Shown piece after piece: positions 34,209 through 45,720 of a DNA stretch of 64,000 bases. Positions within the stretch are counted from its first letter, which is position 1. Every line of letters starts with the position of its first letter. The notes beneath the pieces are model-generated. The model saw only the letters and a program-made list of their open reading frames with translations. It searched no databases and was not told the origin of the DNA. The position numbers and the translations under genes are program-made. Origin of the DNA: Nocardiopsis sp. FIRDI 009 (GTDB taxonomy: Bacteria; Actinomycetota; Actinomycetes; Streptosporangiales; Streptosporangiaceae). Where the stretch lies: the NCBI RefSeq assembly GCF_003386285.1, contig NZ_QPNC01000007.1, positions 1 through 64,000 of the forward strand. The letters are read 5' to 3'.

Positions 34209-34970
34209 ATGCGCGTCACCGCTGAGGACCTGGAATTCGGGTACCGGCGCGGAAGGAGGGTCCTGGACGGCCTCTCCTGGACCGTCGAGCCCGGCGTCAC
34301 CGGACTGCTCGGGCCCAACGGGTCGGGCAAGACCACCCTGTTGTCGCTCCTGGTGACACTGCTCCCGGTCAGAAGTGGACGACTGCTCGTCGGTGACCAC
34401 GACCTGGCCACCGCGAGTGGACGGGCGGGCGCGCGGAGAGCGTTGGGGTTCGTGCCCCAGCGCTTCTCCCTCGCCGGTGAACTCACCGTGGCGGACACGG
34501 TCGCCTACGCCGCCTGGGCGCACGGGCTGGGCCGTCGGGAGTGCGGGGCCGCGGCGCTGCGGGCCCTGGACCTGGTCGACCTCACCGACCTCGCCCATCA
34601 CCGCACCCGGACGTTGTCCGGGGGGCAGCGGCAACGGGTCGGGATCGCGGCGGCACTCGCCCACGATCCCGGGGTCCTGGTCCTGGACGAGCCCACGGCG
34701 GGGCTCGACCCCGGGCAGCGGCTGCGGATCCGCGAGGTCGTCGCCCGGCTCGGACGGGACCGGACCGTCCTGGTCTCCACCCATCTCATCGAGGACGTCG
34801 CCCACCTGTGCTCGCGGGTCGGTGTCCTGGCCGGCGGCCGGATCGAGTTCCACGGAACCTTCCCCCAGTTGGAGGCGATGATCGAGGACGGCTCCGAGGG
34901 AAGCCCCCACGGTTCCGGGTTCGAGCGGGCCTACGACCGGCTGATCACACGGATCGGGGAACGCGCATGA
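34209..34970 (+). CDS. ABC transporter ATP-binding protein
   Basis: 253 residues. Walker A GPNGSGKTT, Q-loop in VPQRFSL, signature LSGGQRQRV, Walker B VLVLDEPTAGLD, H-loop STHL. The short single-domain form fits DrrA/CcmA-type exporters. ATG 34209 (MRVTAED) chosen; a GTG six codons earlier is possible. Its stop overlaps the permease start (ATGA). Confidence 0.93.
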   Translation: MRVTAEDLEFGYRRGRRVLDGLSWTVEPGVTGLLGPNGSGKTTLLSLLVTLLPVRSGRLLVGDHDLATASGRAGARRALGFVPQRFSLAGELTVADTVAYAAWAHGLGRRECGAAALRALDLVDLTDLAHHRTRTLSGGQRQRVGIAAALAHDPGVLVLDEPTAGLDPGQRLRIREVVARLGRDRTVLVSTHLIEDVAHLCSRVGVLAGGRIEFHGTFPQLEAMIEDGSEGSPHGSGFERAYDRLITRIGERA

Positions 34971-36283
34971 GGTCCACGCACCCCCGGAGCCGGATCTCGG
35001 CCCCCTTCTGGCCGCTGCCACCGGTGTTCGCGCTCGTTCCGGCCGCCCTCATCCTCGCCCTGACCCTCGCCGACACCTGGAACCAGCTGTCCTGGCGGGC
35101 GCTCGACTGGGTGTACCTGTCCGCCGAGGTGGGCGCGCTGGCCCGGCTCCCCGTCGTGGTGGCGGCGGGCGCCGCCGCCCTGGCGGCCGCCCGGTTCACC
35201 CGTCCCGGTCTGGTCTTCGCCCAGCGCTGGCAGCCGCGTGTGGCACGGGACGTCCCCTGGCGCCACTGCGCGGTGGTGACGGGATGGTGTCTGGCCGCCT
35301 ACGCGCTGGGACTGCTCCCCCTCGCCCTCGCCGTCGCCGCGCACGGCGCGGGGACGCCGGATCCGATCGCGATCGCGGGCGCCCTGGCGGGCTTCGTCGC
35401 CCTGACCCTGTTCGGCTACCTGTGCGGCGTCGTCCTGCGCGGTCCGCTCGCCGTTCCCGTCGCGGTCGGCCTGGTGTTCCTCCTCGCCAGCCTGCCCCTG
35501 GTCGCGGACGCCTGGAGCGCGCTCTCCCTCCAACTGCCCGTCTCCCCCTCCCTGGGCACCCGGGAGAGCACGGCCGTCGGCCCCTATCGGCTCGGGTTCT
35601 TCCTGCTGCTGGCCGTGGCGCTCGCGTGGACGGTCGCGGCGCTGCTGCGGACACCGCGACGGTTCTCGACCGGGCACGGCCTGGCCGTCGCGGCCGTCGC
35701 GGTGACCGTCGCCCTGCCGCACCTGCGGCCGTTCCCCCTCCTGGCGTACGACGGGGGCGGCGCCGAGGTCTGCACGGAGCGCGGGGGCGTCCGCTACTGC
35801 GTCCGTGAGGGGCACGAGGACGAGCTCGCCACGATCGTCGGCCTCACCGCTCCCGTCTTCGACGCCTACGGCCTCGCGGACGCGGCGCCCGCCGAGGTCC
35901 GCGACCTCAGTCTGGCCCGGAGCGACGCCGAGGTGGTGCGGAGGGGCCGACAGGGCACGCTCTGGGTGGACATACCCCCGGGATGGGAGCCGGAGCAGGA
36001 GGTCCCCTCGGTGGCGGCGGAGTGGCTGGTGCCCGACGTGTTCCGCTGCGGGTCCGGCGGCGTGGCCACTCTGGCGGCGGACGCACCTCCCGAGGCGCGG
36101 CGGGCCGCCGTGGTGGAGGACCTCCGAGCCTGGCTGGTCAGCCGCGCCCACGGCGGCGGCCCGGTCGAGGACGGGGTGTTCTCCGGGGCCGCCCCCGCCC
36201 AGGTCCGGGAGTGGATCCGGCGTGACCGTGAACGCCTGGCGGCGTGCGAGGTGGCCCCGGAGGACCTGCCGTGGCGCACGTGA
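34967..36283 (+). CDS. ABC transporter permease-like membrane protein
   Basis: 438 residues. Six or so hydrophobic helices occupy residues ~15-260, followed by a ~180-residue soluble domain with four to five cysteines (EVCTERGGVRYCVREGHEDE). The C-terminal soluble domain is unusual for an ABC-2 permease and has a zinc-metalloprotease-like flavour without an HExxH. ATGA overlap with the ATPase shows coupling. Substrate unknown. Confidence 0.75.
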   Translation: MRSTHPRSRISAPFWPLPPVFALVPAALILALTLADTWNQLSWRALDWVYLSAEVGALARLPVVVAAGAAALAAARFTRPGLVFAQRWQPRVARDVPWRHCAVVTGWCLAAYALGLLPLALAVAAHGAGTPDPIAIAGALAGFVALTLFGYLCGVVLRGPLAVPVAVGLVFLLASLPLVADAWSALSLQLPVSPSLGTRESTAVGPYRLGFFLLLAVALAWTVAALLRTPRRFSTGHGLAVAAVAVTVALPHLRPFPLLAYDGGGAEVCTERGGVRYCVREGHEDELATIVGLTAPVFDAYGLADAAPAEVRDLSLARSDAEVVRRGRQGTLWVDIPPGWEPEQEVPSVAAEWLVPDVFRCGSGGVATLAADAPPEARRAAVVEDLRAWLVSRAHGGGPVEDGVFSGAAPAQVREWIRRDRERLAACEVAPEDLPWRT

Positions 36284-36930
36284 TCACGCGGCCCTCCCTC
36301 CTGCCGATGGCCGGTGCGGTGCTCACCGCCCTGGTCGCGGCGGCGCTCGGGCTGGCGGCGGCGGGCGTCGTGGTGCCGGTGGCGGTGGTCGGCTGGCCGC
36401 ACGAGGAACAGCGGATCCCCGTCGCGGAGCTGTGGTGCGTGTGCGCGGCCTCGGCGGGCGCGTGGTGGAACCGGCCCCGGCTGTGGGTCTGGGAGCGGCT
36501 GGGCGGCGCTCGCACCCGGCTGCGGGCGGCGGCGGTGGCCGCGGTCGGCGTGGCACTCCCCGTGCTGGCGGCCCTGGCCGTCCTGCCCGCGGCGGCAGCG
36601 GCCGAGCACCGGTGGCTGATGGTCACCAACGTCCTGTTCACGGCCTCCGCCGTGTACCTGCTGGCCCCCTTCCTCGGCCCCGTGGTCGCGGGGGCGGCCA
36701 CGCTGACGGGCGTGTTCGCGGGCGCCGTCGCCTGCAACCTCGCCCCCGGGCTGAACCGGGTGGTCCCGTACGCGTACGCGGGCGGCGACGGGTGGGTCGT
36801 CCCGGACCTCCTGCCGGCGGGAGCGGTGCCCGGTCTGGCCGCCGCGGTGGCCTTGGCGGCGGTGGCCGTCCACGCCGCGACCCGGGGCACCACCGCCCGT
36901 GTGCACCTGGGCGGGGAGGCCGAGAGGTGA
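36271..36930 (+). CDS. Membrane protein of the ABC cluster
   Basis: 219 residues, about six hydrophobic helices, GTG start with GGAGG seven bases upstream and a 13-bp overlap with the preceding gene. No recognised family, but overlap with the ABC permease makes it a likely second membrane subunit. HEEQRIPVAELW gives the only polar loop of note. Confidence 0.65.
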   Translation: MAHVITRPSLLPMAGAVLTALVAAALGLAAAGVVVPVAVVGWPHEEQRIPVAELWCVCAASAGAWWNRPRLWVWERLGGARTRLRAAAVAAVGVALPVLAALAVLPAAAAAEHRWLMVTNVLFTASAVYLLAPFLGPVVAGAATLTGVFAGAVACNLAPGLNRVVPYAYAGGDGWVVPDLLPAGAVPGLAAAVALAAVAVHAATRGTTARVHLGGEAER

Positions 36931-36937
36931 GCCCCGG

Positions 36938-37028
36938 GGTCCGCCCCGAACACGCGGAGGTCCGCCACGGACGGCGACAGCCTGGACCGGGAGGCGTTCG
37001 GTCCGCCCCGAACGCCCGGAGGTCCGCC
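36938..37028. repeat. 29-bp direct repeat, 62-bp period
   Basis: Two copies (36938-36966 and 37000-37028) of ggtccgccccgaac...ggaggtccgcc differing at two bases, in the gap between the ABC cluster and the DUF3151 gene. Purpose unknown. Confidence 0.6.
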
Positions 37029-37164
37029 CTGCGCTGCCCCGGCGGCGCGCGGGCCGAGGCATCGGGCGGGATCCTCCAGCCACGGGGGAGCGGCCTTCTC
37101 CACCTGTCGGGGGACACGTCTTCCCGACGCCCGGACCGCCCCCGCCCGGTGGCAGGATGGGCCC

Positions 37165-39062
<1,898 letters not shown>

Positions 39063-39110
39063 TCCGACGCCGCATAGTCAGTCCGTCTTCAACACGAAGA
39101 GGCCCCTGTA

Positions 39111-40361
39111 GTGAAAGCCCTCGTTCTCGGCGGCGGAGGCCGCGAGCACGCACTCGTCCGCGCTCTGTCCCTTGACCCGGGTGTCACCAGTATTCACTGC
39201 GCACCGGGCAACCCCGGCATCTCGGACCTGGCCGAGAACCACGTGATCAACGTGACCGACGGCCTGGCCGTGACCGAGCTGGCCGCGCGCATCCGCGCCG
39301 AACTGGTCGTCATCGGCCCGGAGGCGCCGCTGGTGGCCGGGGTGGCGGACGCGCTGCGCGACCGCGGCATCCCGGTGTTCGGCCCCGACCAGGAGGCCGC
39401 GCGACTGGAGGGCTCCAAGGCGTTCGCCAAGGAGGTCATGGAGGCCGCCGGGGTGCCCACCGCCAGGGCGCGGGTGTGCCGCAACGCGGGCCAGGTCTCG
39501 GAGGCCCTCGACGAGTTCGGCGCCCCCTACGTCGTCAAGAACGACGGTCTGGCGGCGGGCAAGGGCGTCGTCGTCACCGAGGACCGGGCCGCCGCCGAGC
39601 AGCACGCGCGCGAGTGCGGCCGCGTGGTCGTCGAGGAGTTCCTCGACGGTCCGGAGGTGTCGCTGTTCGTGCTCAGCGACGGCGCCCACGCGCTCCCGCT
39701 GCTGCCCGCCCAGGACTTCAAGCGCGCCTACGACGGCGACCGGGGCCCCAACACCGGCGGTATGGGCGCCTACGCGCCGCTGCCCTGGGCTCCGGCGGGG
39801 CTGGTGGACGAGGTCATGGAGTCGGTCGTGCGGCCGACCCTCATGGAGATGAACCGGCGCGGGATGCGCTACCAGGGTCTGCTGTACGTGGGGCTGGCGC
39901 TCACCTCGCGCGGTCCGCGCGTGGTGGAGTTCAACGCGCGCTTCGGCGACCCGGAGACCCAGGTCGTGCTGGACCGTCTGGCGACGCCGATCGGCGCGGT
40001 CCTCCAGGCCACCGACACGGGCGGCCTGGGCTCGATCGGCTCGCTGCAGTGGAAGCCCGGCGCGGCGGTGACCGTGGTCGTGGCGGCCGAGAACTACCCC
40101 GGCGACCCGGTCAAGGGCGACGTCATCGGCGGCCTGGACGCGGCGGACGCGCTGGACGGCGCCTACGTCCTGCACGCGGGCACCGCCTGGGACGGGGCCC
40201 ACGACGTCAAGTCCAACGGCGGACGCGTCCTCAACGTGGTCGGCACCGGCGCCGACCTGCGGCAGGCCCGTGACCGGGCGTACGAGGCGGTGAGCCGGAT
40301 CGAGCTGCGCGGCTCGTTCCACCGGACCGACATCGCCGAGCGCGCCGCGGCGGAGCTGTAG
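39111..40361 (+). CDS. purD: Phosphoribosylamine-glycine ligase
   Basis: 416 residues from GTG. ATP-grasp enzyme making GAR from PRA, glycine and ATP. Visible: GGGGREHALVRAL at the N-terminus, the ATP-grasp loop VVKNDGLAAGKGVVV, and EFNARFGDPETQ near the metal site. Its TAG stop is followed directly by the purC SD (ggaggc), so the two are cotranscribed. Confidence 0.97.
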   Translation: MKALVLGGGGREHALVRALSLDPGVTSIHCAPGNPGISDLAENHVINVTDGLAVTELAARIRAELVVIGPEAPLVAGVADALRDRGIPVFGPDQEAARLEGSKAFAKEVMEAAGVPTARARVCRNAGQVSEALDEFGAPYVVKNDGLAAGKGVVVTEDRAAAEQHARECGRVVVEEFLDGPEVSLFVLSDGAHALPLLPAQDFKRAYDGDRGPNTGGMGAYAPLPWAPAGLVDEVMESVVRPTLMEMNRRGMRYQGLLYVGLALTSRGPRVVEFNARFGDPETQVVLDRLATPIGAVLQATDTGGLGSIGSLQWKPGAAVTVVVAAENYPGDPVKGDVIGGLDAADALDGAYVLHAGTAWDGAHDVKSNGGRVLNVVGTGADLRQARDRAYEAVSRIELRGSFHRTDIAERAAAEL

Positions 40362-40373
40362 GAGGCACACCGA

Positions 40374-41279
40374 ATGAGCGGCTTCGTCGTCCAGCCCCCG
40401 CACGTCGAGGTGGCGGGACTGACCCACCTGCACACCGGCAAGGTCCGCGACCTGTACGCGACCGCCGACGGCCGGCTCGTCATGGTCGCCAGTGACCGGG
40501 TCTCGGCCTACGACTGGGTCCTGCCCACGGAGATCCCCGGCAAGGGACGCCTGCTCACGCAGCTGTCCCTGTGGTGGTTCGACCAGTTGGCGGACCTGGT
40601 CCCGAACCACGTCGTCTCCGACGTCCCGCCCGAGGGCGCGCCCGCGTCCTGGGCCGGACGGACCCTGGTGTGCGAGCGGCTGGACATGGTCCCGGTCGAG
40701 TGCGTGGCGCGCGGCTACCTGGCCGGCTCCGGCCTGGTCGAGTACCGCGCCGACCGCACGGTCTGCGGTGTGCCCCTCCCCGAGGGGCTGACGGACGGCT
40801 CGGAGCTCCCCGAGCCGATCTTCACCCCCGCCACCAAGGCCGAGGTCGGCGACCACGACGAGAACGTCCCGTTCGAGGTCGTGGCGGAGCGGCACGGGGC
40901 GGAACTCGCCGCCGAGCTGCGCGACCTGACCCTCGCGGTGTACCGCCGGGGGCGGGAGGTCGCCCGCGACCGCGGCGTCATCCTCGCCGACACCAAGTTC
41001 GAGTTCGGCCGGGACTCCGACGGCCGGCTGGTGCTGGCGGACGAGGTCCTCACCCCCGACTCCTCCCGGTACTGGCCCGCCGACGCGTGGGCTCCGGGCA
41101 GACCGCAGCCCTCCTTCGACAAGCAGATCCTGCGCGACTGGCTGGCCTCACCCGCCTCCGGGTGGGACCGGGGGGCGGACACGCCGCCGCCGGCACTCCC
41201 GGCCGAGGTGGTGGAGCGCACCCTGGGCCGCTACGTCGAGATCCACGAGCGTCTGACCGGCGCCAAACCCGAGCTGTGA
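40374..41279 (+). CDS. purC: SAICAR synthetase
   Basis: 301 residues, the single-domain bacterial/yeast-length form. Joins CAIR and aspartate with ATP. Visible: GKVRDLYA, VASDRVSAYD, PVECVARGYLAGSG, ILADTKFEFG and a closing DEVLTPDSSR. ATG with AGGAGG eight bases upstream, 12 bp after purD. Ends before a hairpin at 41286-41309. Confidence 0.97.
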   Translation: MSGFVVQPPHVEVAGLTHLHTGKVRDLYATADGRLVMVASDRVSAYDWVLPTEIPGKGRLLTQLSLWWFDQLADLVPNHVVSDVPPEGAPASWAGRTLVCERLDMVPVECVARGYLAGSGLVEYRADRTVCGVPLPEGLTDGSELPEPIFTPATKAEVGDHDENVPFEVVAERHGAELAAELRDLTLAVYRRGREVARDRGVILADTKFEFGRDSDGRLVLADEVLTPDSSRYWPADAWAPGRPQPSFDKQILRDWLASPASGWDRGADTPPPALPAEVVERTLGRYVEIHERLTGAKPEL

Positions 41280-41285
41280 GGCGCG

Positions 41286-41309
41286 CGCGTGCGTGATCCG
41301 GCGCACGCG
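41286..41309 (+). terminator. Terminator of the pur block
   Basis: 8-bp perfect stem CGCGTGCG/CGCACGCG, 8-nt loop, seven bases after purC. Confidence 0.6.
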
Positions 41310-41650
41310 ACGCCGCTTCCGCCCCGCGGAGCACGTATGGTGGTGAGGTCGCGTCCGGGCGCTGGAACATCGCCCGAGGCGCTGCCCCCACCCTGGTCTC
41401 TCCCGTCAGACTTATGCCACTTTGATGTTTTGTCGGGACTCTATCCGCGATCTGCGGGTATACCACGTTCTGGGCCGGTACACGCGGGTGGGTGCTATAG
41501 AGTCGTCGCGAGCACCGGTTCACTGGCCACGCAGGTCACGCGCACGATGGTCGCAACGTTCGAGGGGCCACCCGCGTCCAAACCGCATACAAGCGAAGCC
41601 CGACGAGGGTGACCCTTTTTCACATCTGCCTCACAAAGGAGCACAAGAGC
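41310..41650 (+). promoter_or_regulatory. Leader and promoter region of the MurA-type gene
   Basis: 341 bp without a gene. A TATAGA -10-like hexamer (41496-41501) lies about 150 bp before the ATG; no convincing -35. GGAG nine bases before the start acts as SD. Confidence 0.3.
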
Positions 41651-42946
41651 ATGGGCCAGGAGGTTCGTTACCGCGTCCGCGGCGGACGCCCCCTCAGCGG
41701 AACGGCGTTCATCCAGGGCGCGAAGAACGCCGTCCTGCCGATGATCGGCGCCGCCCTTCTCGCTGCGAAGGGCCGTACGGTGCTGCGCAACGTCCCGGTC
41801 ATCGAGGACGTCTACCGGGCACTCGAGCTCGCCGAACACGTGGGCGCCAAGGTTGAGTTCCATGAGGCCGAGCGGACCGTCGTCATCGACGCCTCCGGCC
41901 TGAACGACCCCGAGCGCGCCGTCCTGCCCGCGGACATCGCGTCCCGCTTCCGCGGCTCCGTGCTCTTCGTCCCGGCGCTGATGCACCGCACCGGCCGTGC
42001 CCGGATCGAGGGTGTGGGCGGTTGCAACCTGGGCAGCCGCAACCTGGACTTCCACTACCGGGGCTTCGCGCGCCTGGGCGCCGAGGTCACCGAGGACCCC
42101 GAGCGCAACCACATCAACGTCGAGGCCAGCAACCTGCGCGGCGGCCGCCTCTACCTCGACACCCCGTCCCACACGGGCACCGAGAACCTCATCATGGCCG
42201 CGGTCCTGGCACCCGGCACCACGGTGATCGAGCACGCGGCCCTGGAGCCCGAGGTCCTGGACGTCATCGAGTTCCTGACCGCCATGGGCGCCAGGATCAC
42301 CGGTGGCGGCACCGGCCTGATCACGGTCGAGGGCGTCGAGGAGCTCACCGCCGTCGAGCACACGATCATGTCCGACCGGATCGACGCCGGCGTCTTCGCG
42401 ATGGCCGTCGCCGCCACCGGCGGCGAGGTCAGCCTGGTCGGCGCCCAGCTGGACCACCTCGGCGTGGCCCGCTGGAAACTCGAGCAGATGGGAGTCGGCT
42501 TCTCCCAGGAGGGCGCCGTCCTGCACGTCCAACGGGACCCCTCGGTCCCGCTCCGCCCGATCAACGCGGTCACCTCGCCGTTCCCCGGCTTCGCGACCGA
42601 CCTCCAGTCGCCGCTGATGGCCCTGGCGACGCTGGCCGAGGGCGAGAGCTACATCCACGAGGCCATCTACGACGGCCGTTTCGCCCTGGCCGACGAGCTC
42701 AACAAGATGGGCGCCAAGATCGAGGTGGAGGGCACCCGCGCGATCGTGCACGGGTCCACCCACCTGCGCGGTGCCGAGGTCATCGCCCACGACCTCCGCA
42801 CCGGTGCGGCACTGGTCCTCGCCGGACTGGTCGCCGAAGGTGAGACAATCGTGGCGCCTGGTTATCTGGTGGACCGCGGTCACTCCCAGTTCGCGACGCG
42901 GCTCGCCGCGCTCGGCGGCGACGTGGAGCGTGTCACCGTCTCGTAG
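41651..42946 (+). CDS. murA: UDP-N-acetylglucosamine 1-carboxyvinyltransferase (MurA family)
   Basis: 431 residues of EPSP-synthase/MurA type. K25-N26 in GAKNAVLP and the PEP-binding, fosfomycin-target Cys C125 in GGCNLGSR are present. It transfers enolpyruvate to UDP-GlcNAc, first step of peptidoglycan synthesis. Sequence is somewhat divergent from enteric MurA, so a second MurA paralogue or natural-product variant cannot be excluded. Start ATG 41651 rather than the upstream in-frame start, for its GGAG. Confidence 0.88.
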   Translation: MGQEVRYRVRGGRPLSGTAFIQGAKNAVLPMIGAALLAAKGRTVLRNVPVIEDVYRALELAEHVGAKVEFHEAERTVVIDASGLNDPERAVLPADIASRFRGSVLFVPALMHRTGRARIEGVGGCNLGSRNLDFHYRGFARLGAEVTEDPERNHINVEASNLRGGRLYLDTPSHTGTENLIMAAVLAPGTTVIEHAALEPEVLDVIEFLTAMGARITGGGTGLITVEGVEELTAVEHTIMSDRIDAGVFAMAVAATGGEVSLVGAQLDHLGVARWKLEQMGVGFSQEGAVLHVQRDPSVPLRPINAVTSPFPGFATDLQSPLMALATLAEGESYIHEAIYDGRFALADELNKMGAKIEVEGTRAIVHGSTHLRGAEVIAHDLRTGAALVLAGLVAEGETIVAPGYLVDRGHSQFATRLAALGGDVERVTVS

Positions 42947-42965
42947 GAGCCGAAGGCGCAGTTCA

Positions 42966-42999
42966 AGCCGGGGTGGGGGGCTGTCCCCACCCGGGCTTT
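42966..42999 (+). terminator. Terminator of murA
   Basis: 13-bp stem (AGCCGGGGTGGGG/CCCCACCCGGGCT, one mismatch), six-base loop, followed by TT. Confidence 0.8.
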
Positions 43000-43141
43000 C
43001 GGCGTTGATATGGAAAACGATCTTCTTTGGCCCCGCACAATGGGTACGATCTCGGCAATCATGCCGTGACAGAGATCGGGTCGGGAAACCAGTGGGCGCA
43101 CATAGTGAAGAGCGTGGAATGGTAGCGGGGAGCAACCCGAG

Positions 43142-44461
43142 GTGAGTGCCCAGCGTACTGGCGATTTGACGATCGGCGTCATAGGGCCCCATGAGGTGGT
43201 CGAACGGGTCATGCTCATGGGACCGGGGTCCACGGGGCCCCTCAACGCCAGACTCATCGCCGCCGCGTACCGAGATGAGCAAGAGGCGACGGACAAGGTC
43301 GTCAGGCTGGGTTCGGCGATCGACGCCTATCTGTTCGCCAGCCCTGTCCCCTACGAGTTCGCACGCAAGGCCGGGGTCCTGACGATGCCCGCCACCTTCG
43401 TGCCGCTCGGCGGGGCGAGCCTGCACGAGGCCCTGCTCCGAGCGACCCTCGACGACCGCTACGACCCGACCAGAGCCAGCCTGGACGTGCTCAGCCGCGC
43501 CGACGTCGTGGAGGCCTATTCCGAGGTCGACCTCCCCGTGGACGGGATCCACGTGCACGAGGAACTCACCAACACCGCGCAGCTGACCTCCTTCCACGAG
43601 GGACTGTGGCGGCGCAAGGCCACCAGGATGGCGATCACGTGCGTGCGCGGCGTGGCCGAGCGGCTGGAGGCGATCGGCGTCCCCGTGGTCCGGCTGCGGC
43701 CCACCAACGCGGGCGTGCGCAGCGCCCTCCAGACCGCCGGGCTGCTGGGGGCGCACCACCGCCTGGAGGAGGCGCAGCTGGGCGTGGTCGTGGTGGACGT
43801 GCCCACGCTGCGCGACTCCTCGCGTCGCTCCACCCCCCGGTACTGGCGGGAGGAGCTGCGCCTGTCGCTGCACCGGATACTGCTCCAGGAGGCCCACCGG
43901 ATCAACGCGACGGCGCACCGGCTGGACGACCATTCGTTCATGATCACCGCGACCCGCGGCTCCCTGGTCACCGCGACCGAGGGCTTCCGGCAACCGCCGT
44001 TCGTGGAGCGGATCAAGGCGGAGCTGGGGATCGCGATCGAGGTCGGGATCGGCATGGGACGCACCACCCAGGACGCCGAGGCCCACGCCCGCGCGGCCCT
44101 GAACCGCGCTCAGGCGTCGCGTCAGAGCTTCGCCGTGGACCGCGAGGGTCGTTCCCTGGTCCCCGCCCAGCGAGCGCCCGCACGGCAGTCCTCCGAACCG
44201 CTGCGGACCAAGGGTCGGGAGACGCTGATTCGGCTGTCGGAGAAGATCGCCGAGGAGGACGGCCCCCTGGTCGTCGACGCGGAGAACGCGGGCCGCATGC
44301 TCGGTGTCACCTCGCGGACCGCCCGGCGGCTCCTGCGAACCCTGGTGGAGGAGGGGCTGGCGTGGCCGCTGCCGCCCAACCGCACCCTCCAGCCGGGTCG
44401 GCCCCGCCAGCTGTACCGGTTGATCGTGGAGAAGCTCGACAAGGACGCCGCGGGCAAGTAA
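43142..44461 (+). CDS. Transcriptional regulator with GGDEF-like and C-terminal HTH domains
   Basis: 439 residues from GTG, GGGGAG nine bases upstream. The C-terminal ~100 residues contain a winged HTH (VVDAENAGRMLGVTSRTARRLLRTLVEEGLA). The middle has a strand-helix motif EVGIGMGRTTQDAEAHARAALNRAQ, found in GGDEF-like/GTP-cyclohydrolase-III-like domains of regulators. The N-terminal part resembles a small-molecule-sensing alpha/beta domain (LTIGVIGPHEVVERVM). Target genes unknown; convergent with hisC. Confidence 0.65.
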   Translation: MSAQRTGDLTIGVIGPHEVVERVMLMGPGSTGPLNARLIAAAYRDEQEATDKVVRLGSAIDAYLFASPVPYEFARKAGVLTMPATFVPLGGASLHEALLRATLDDRYDPTRASLDVLSRADVVEAYSEVDLPVDGIHVHEELTNTAQLTSFHEGLWRRKATRMAITCVRGVAERLEAIGVPVVRLRPTNAGVRSALQTAGLLGAHHRLEEAQLGVVVVDVPTLRDSSRRSTPRYWREELRLSLHRILLQEAHRINATAHRLDDHSFMITATRGSLVTATEGFRQPPFVERIKAELGIAIEVGIGMGRTTQDAEAHARAALNRAQASRQSFAVDREGRSLVPAQRAPARQSSEPLRTKGRETLIRLSEKIAEEDGPLVVDAENAGRMLGVTSRTARRLLRTLVEEGLAWPLPPNRTLQPGRPRQLYRLIVEKLDKDAAGK

Positions 44462-44483
44462 CCGCGCGGCCCGTCCCGCCTCT

Positions 44484-44513
44484 CGGGGGCGCCCTCCGGT
44501 GGGGGCGCCCCCG
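44484..44513. terminator. Bidirectional terminator
   Basis: Perfect 10-bp stem CGGGGGCGCC/GGCGCCCCCG between convergent genes. Confidence 0.8.
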
Positions 44514-44528
44514 ACGGCGTCCTACCGG

Positions 44529-45611
44529 CTACCGGCGCCTGGCGTAGGCGGTGGCCACGGAGAGGAACACGTCGTTCTCCTCGGGGGTGCCGAGGCTGAC
44601 GCGCGCCCCCTCACCGTCGAAGGGCCGGACCGAGACGCCGACCTTCGCGCACTCGGCGGCGAAGTCGAGCGTGTCCTCACCGACCCGCAGCCACACGAAG
44701 TTGGCCTCGGTCGGCGGGACGGTCCACCCGGAGGCGATCAGCGCGTCGCGCACCCGGGTCCGCTCCCCGACCGTGGCCTCGACGCGCTCCATCAGCTCGT
44801 CCCGGGCGGCGAGGGAGGCGATCCCGGCGGCCTGGGCGAGGTGGTTGACGGCGAACGGCACCAGCGTCTTGCGCGCGGCGGCGGCCACGTGCGGGTGGGC
44901 GACCAGGTAGCCCAGGCGCACGGCGGCCAGACCGTAGGCCTTGGAGAACGTCCGCAGCACCGCGACGTTGGGGCGGTCGCGGTACAGCCGGACGCCGTCC
45001 GGCACCCGCGGGTCGCGCACGTACTCGTGGTAGGCCTCGTCGAGGATGACCAGGACGTGGTCGGGGACCCGGTCGAGGAAGGCGGTCAGCTCGTCCTCGG
45101 GCACGGTCGTGCCGGTGGGATTGTTCGGGTTGCACACCAGCACCATGCGGGTGCTCTCGGTGATCGCGTCGGCGATCGCGTCGAGGTCGTGGGTCTCGTC
45201 GCGGAGGGGCACCCGCACCGAGGCCACCCCGGCCAGTTCGGCCAGGAGGGGGTAGGCCTCGAAGGAGCGCCAGGCGTAGACGACCTCCACGCCCGGTTCA
45301 CCGACGGCCTCCAGCAGCTGCTGGAGCAGACCGACCGAACCGGCGCCCAGCGCCACGTGCTCCTCGGGGACCCCGAGGTGCCGGGCGAGCGCCGCCACGA
45401 GCTCGGTGGCTCCCGGGTCGGGGTAGCGGTTCAGCTCCGCCGAGGCCTGTGCGACGGCCTCACGCACGGAGGGGAGCGGTCCGAAGGGGCTCTCGTTGGA
45501 GGACAGCTTGATGGACCGCCCGTCGGGCCCGACGACCTTCCTGCCGGGCTTGTAGGCGGGGATGCTCTCCAGCACCGACCGCAGATATGGCGATTTCGGC
45601 TCCGACACCAT
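44529..45611 (-). CDS. hisC: Histidinol-phosphate/aromatic aminotransferase
   Basis: 360 residues, PLP fold type I. PLP lysine K224 in [23 protein letters not shown] and LDEAYHEY bind the cofactor ring. Makes histidinol phosphate in His synthesis, or transaminates aromatic keto acids. It lies outside a his operon, so it may be the second HisC or a phenylalanine aminotransferase. SD GAGGAAGGA just before the ATG. Confidence 0.9.
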   Translation of the reverse strand: MVSEPKSPYLRSVLESIPAYKPGRKVVGPDGRSIKLSSNESPFGPLPSVREAVAQASAELNRYPDPGATELVAALARHLGVPEEHVALGAGSVGLLQQLLEAVGEPGVEVVYAWRSFEAYPLLAELAGVASVRVPLRDETHDLDAIADAITESTRMVLVCNPNNPTGTTVPEDELTAFLDRVPDHVLVILDEAYHEYVRDPRVPDGVRLYRDRPNVAVLRTFSKAYGLAAVRLGYLVAHPHVAAAARKTLVPFAVNHLAQAAGIASLAARDELMERVEATVGERTRVRDALIASGWTVPPTEANFVWLRVGEDTLDFAAECAKVGVSVRPFDGEGARVSLGTPEENDVFLSVATAYARRR

Positions 45612-45653
45612 TGTCCTTCCTCAATACTTTGTGTTATCCCCGCGACACGATCA

Positions 45654-45663
45654 GCGATATCGC
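45654..45663. promoter_or_regulatory. GCGATATCGC palindrome in a divergent promoter
   Basis: Perfect 10-bp palindrome midway between hisC and the lipoprotein gene, with further ATATCGC at 45692-45698. Possible operator; no known factor assigned. Confidence 0.25.
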
Positions 45664-45720
45664 GCCCGGATTGATCACCGCTCCCAAGCGGAAATATCGC
45701 ACAAACGAGGAGATAGCACC

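Noticed and set aside
41495..44086. 863-codon minus-strand frame opposite murA and the regulator
   Set aside because: Antisense shadow of two clear genes.
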